Below are positions 62,702 through 64,000 of a DNA stretch of 64,000 bases, in pieces. How positions within the stretch are numbered: the stretch's first letter is position 1; each line of letters starts with the position of its first letter. Source of the stretch: Neorhizobium galegae bv. orientalis str. HAMBI 540. Its GTDB lineage: Bacteria > Pseudomonadota > Alphaproteobacteria > Rhizobiales > Rhizobiaceae. The stretch lies in NCBI RefSeq assembly GCF_000731315.1, contig NZ_HG938354.1, forward strand, positions 1,674,001 through 1,738,000, written 5' to 3'. A model generated the notes under the pieces. That model searched no databases. It saw only the letters and a list, made by a program, of their open reading frames with translations, and had not been told where the DNA came from. The translations under genes were made by a program, and so were the position numbers.

Positions 62702-64000
62702 TTATGCTACCTCGAAAGCGGCCTTGACGAGCCGTTCGGTGTAGGCGGTCTTGGGGTGGGATAGAACTTCGTCGACGGGACCCTCTTCGATGATCTTGCC
62801 GTGCTGCATGACAATGACCCGGTGGCAGAGGGCACGCACGACCTTCAGATCGTGCGAGATGAAAAGGTAGCTGAGGCCCCGCTCGTCCTGCAGCTTGCGC
62901 AAGAGTTCGATGATCTGCGCCTGAACCGAGAGATCGAGAGCCGAGGTGGGTTCGTCGAGCAGGATGAATTCGGGCTCGAGCGCGATGGCTCGGGCAATGG
63001 CGATACGCTGCCGCTGGCCGCCCGAAAACTCGTGCGGGAAGCGCGACAGGATGTTGCCCGGCATGCCAGCTGCGATGAGCGCCTCGCGCACGCGGTCGAG
63101 ACGTTCGGCCTTCGTCGCACCGAGCTTGTTGACGACAAGCCCTTCCTCGATGATTTGGCCGATCGTCATGCGCGGATTGAGCGACGAGAACGGATCCTGG
63201 AAGACCACCTGCATGCGCGAGCGCAACGGTCGCATTTCGACGCGCGAACGGCCGTGGATCGGCTGCCGGTCGAAATAGATCTCGCCGCTGTCGGTGTCGT
63301 TCAGCCGCAGAAGCGCCTGTCCGAACGTTGTCTTGCCCGAACCGGACTCGCCGACAAGTCCCAGCGTTTCATGGCGGCGAAGCGTCAGATCGAGGCTGTC
63401 GACCGCGACAAGCTCCCTCAGCTCCGGCTTGAAGAAGGTGCCGTGGCGCAGCATGAAAGAGACGCGCACGCCCTTGGCGTCGAGAATGACGTCGGAGCCC
63501 TCCGGCAGCGGATTGGCCTGGCCGCGGGGCTCGGAGGCGAGAAGGTGCTTGGTATAGGTATGCTGCGGATTGGCGAAGAGCTTTTCGGTCGTGTTGTGCT
63601 CGCACATCTCGCCATGCTGCATGACATAGACATAATCGGAGAACTGCCGCACGACGGTCAGGTCGTGGGTGATCAGGATCACCGCCATCCGCAATTCCTT
63701 CTGGAGATTGCGGATGAGGTTGAGGATCTGCGCCTGTACGGTAACGTCGAGCGCCGTCGTCGGCTCGTCGGCGATCAGCACGTCTGGATTGTTCGACAGC
63801 GCCATGGCGATCATCACGCGCTGGCGCTGCCCCCCGGAGAGCTGATGCGGATATTGCCGCAGGCGGGCTTCCGGGTCCGGAATCTGCACATGCCTCAGCA
63901 ATTCAAGTGCACGGGCCTCTGCCTGTTTCCGGCTCATCCGGCGATGCACGCGAATGGCCTCGATGATCTGGCTGCCGATCGTGTAGATCGGGTTCAGCGA
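62702..64000 (-). CDS. Double ABC ATPase of a family 5 (peptide/galactoside) transporter (partial)
   Basis: At least 432 residues, with the 5' end beyond the window edge. The first ATPase unit lacks its Walker A here; it shows SLNPIYTIGSQIIEA (after the Q-loop), the signature [15 protein letters not shown], the Walker B VLIADEPTTALDV and the switch His ITHDL. The second is complete: Walker A GESGSGKTT, Q-loop VFQDPFSSLNPRM, signature FSGGQRQRIAIARAI, Walker B ILLDEPTSALDL and ISHDLKV. This is the fused DppD-DppF form (GsiA-like, also rhizobial AgpD/AgpE-type). With the GH4 enzyme it suggests uptake of melibiose or raffinose-type sugars. Confidence 0.93.
   Translation of the reverse strand, partial: SLNPIYTIGSQIIEAIRVHRRMSRKQAEARALELLRHVQIPDPEARLRQYPHQLSGGQRQRVMIAMALSNNPDVLIADEPTTALDVTVQAQILNLIRNLQKELRMAVILITHDLTVVRQFSDYVYVMQHGEMCEHNTTEKLFANPQHTYTKHLLASEPRGQANPLPEGSDVILDAKGVRVSFMLRHGTFFKPELRELVAVDSLDLTLRRHETLGLVGESGSGKTTFGQALLRLNDTDSGEIYFDRQPIHGRSRVEMRPLRSRMQVVFQDPFSSLNPRMTIGQIIEEGLVVNKLGATKAERLDRVREALIAAGMPGNILSRFPHEFSGGQRQRIAIARAIALEPEFILLDEPTSALDLSVQAQIIELLRKLQDERGLSYLFISHDLKVVRALCHRVIVMQHGKIIEEGPVDEVLSHPKTAYTERLVKAAFEVA

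Overview
The window is about 60 percent G+C and packed with short catabolic and uptake operons. A rhizobial small heat-shock gene sits behind a ROSE-type RNA thermometer, and there is a PobA/PobR pair, TctABC and many ABC transporters. This points to an alphaproteobacterium of the Rhizobiaceae (Rhizobium/Agrobacterium type), probably a chromid or megaplasmid. No rRNA, tRNA, replication or conjugation genes were seen.

Region 1 (1-14532) is a catabolic cluster with no recognised pathway. It holds the end of a flavin monooxygenase, a glutathione transferase, a two-subunit Mo/2Fe-2S hydroxylase, a complete TctABC solute transporter, an NTF2-like protein, an SDR, an HpaI-type aldolase, a BKACE condensing/cleaving enzyme, a bicupin, a quinone oxidoreductase-like protein, a DUF6282 hydrolase-like protein and an IclR regulator. 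A 17-bp motif (GTTYCGC-N5-GAAAC and one relative) occurs in three of its intergenic regions, including the one beside iclR.

Region 2 (14575-20998) is a LacI-type regulator broken by a frameshift, two LacI-style operators, an AfuABC-like transporter and an inositol-monophosphatase family enzyme, probably for a phosphorylated sugar or polyol. A three-TM protein of unknown function follows.

Region 3 (22597-24604) is the most unusual part. A single gene encodes an AbiEi-like N-terminus joined to a self-inhibited Fic domain. It lies in an AT-rich unit bounded by 22-bp inverted repeats and an exact 10-bp direct repeat, like a transposon without a transposase. Four GAAA(A)GTTTTC palindromes precede the gene.

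Region 4 (24696-31139) is a mannonate dehydratase divergent from a peptide/oligosaccharide-type ABC transporter. Region 5 (31203-33323) is an AraC regulator divergent from an NmrA-like oxidoreductase, with an SDR remnant. Region 6 (33324-41206) is a GntR-controlled sugar operon: esterase, CUT1 transporter, epimerase and Gfo/Idh/MocA dehydrogenase, with the ATPase on the other side of the regulator.

Region 7 (41307-44311) holds the Hsp20 gene with its thermometer, then PobA and PobR. Region 8 (44582-48697) is an Ssu/Tau-type transporter with a flavin monooxygenase, likely for an organosulfur compound. Region 9 (48796-53739) is signalling: a GGDEF-EAL protein and a KaiC-like ATPase overlapping a hybrid histidine kinase. 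Region 10 (53861-61229) is ferric-siderophore uptake and reduction (SIP/DUF2218, FepCDG-like, SBP, TonB receptor). Region 11 (61306-64000) is a GH4 alpha-galactosidase and the start of its ABC ATPase, which runs off the window.
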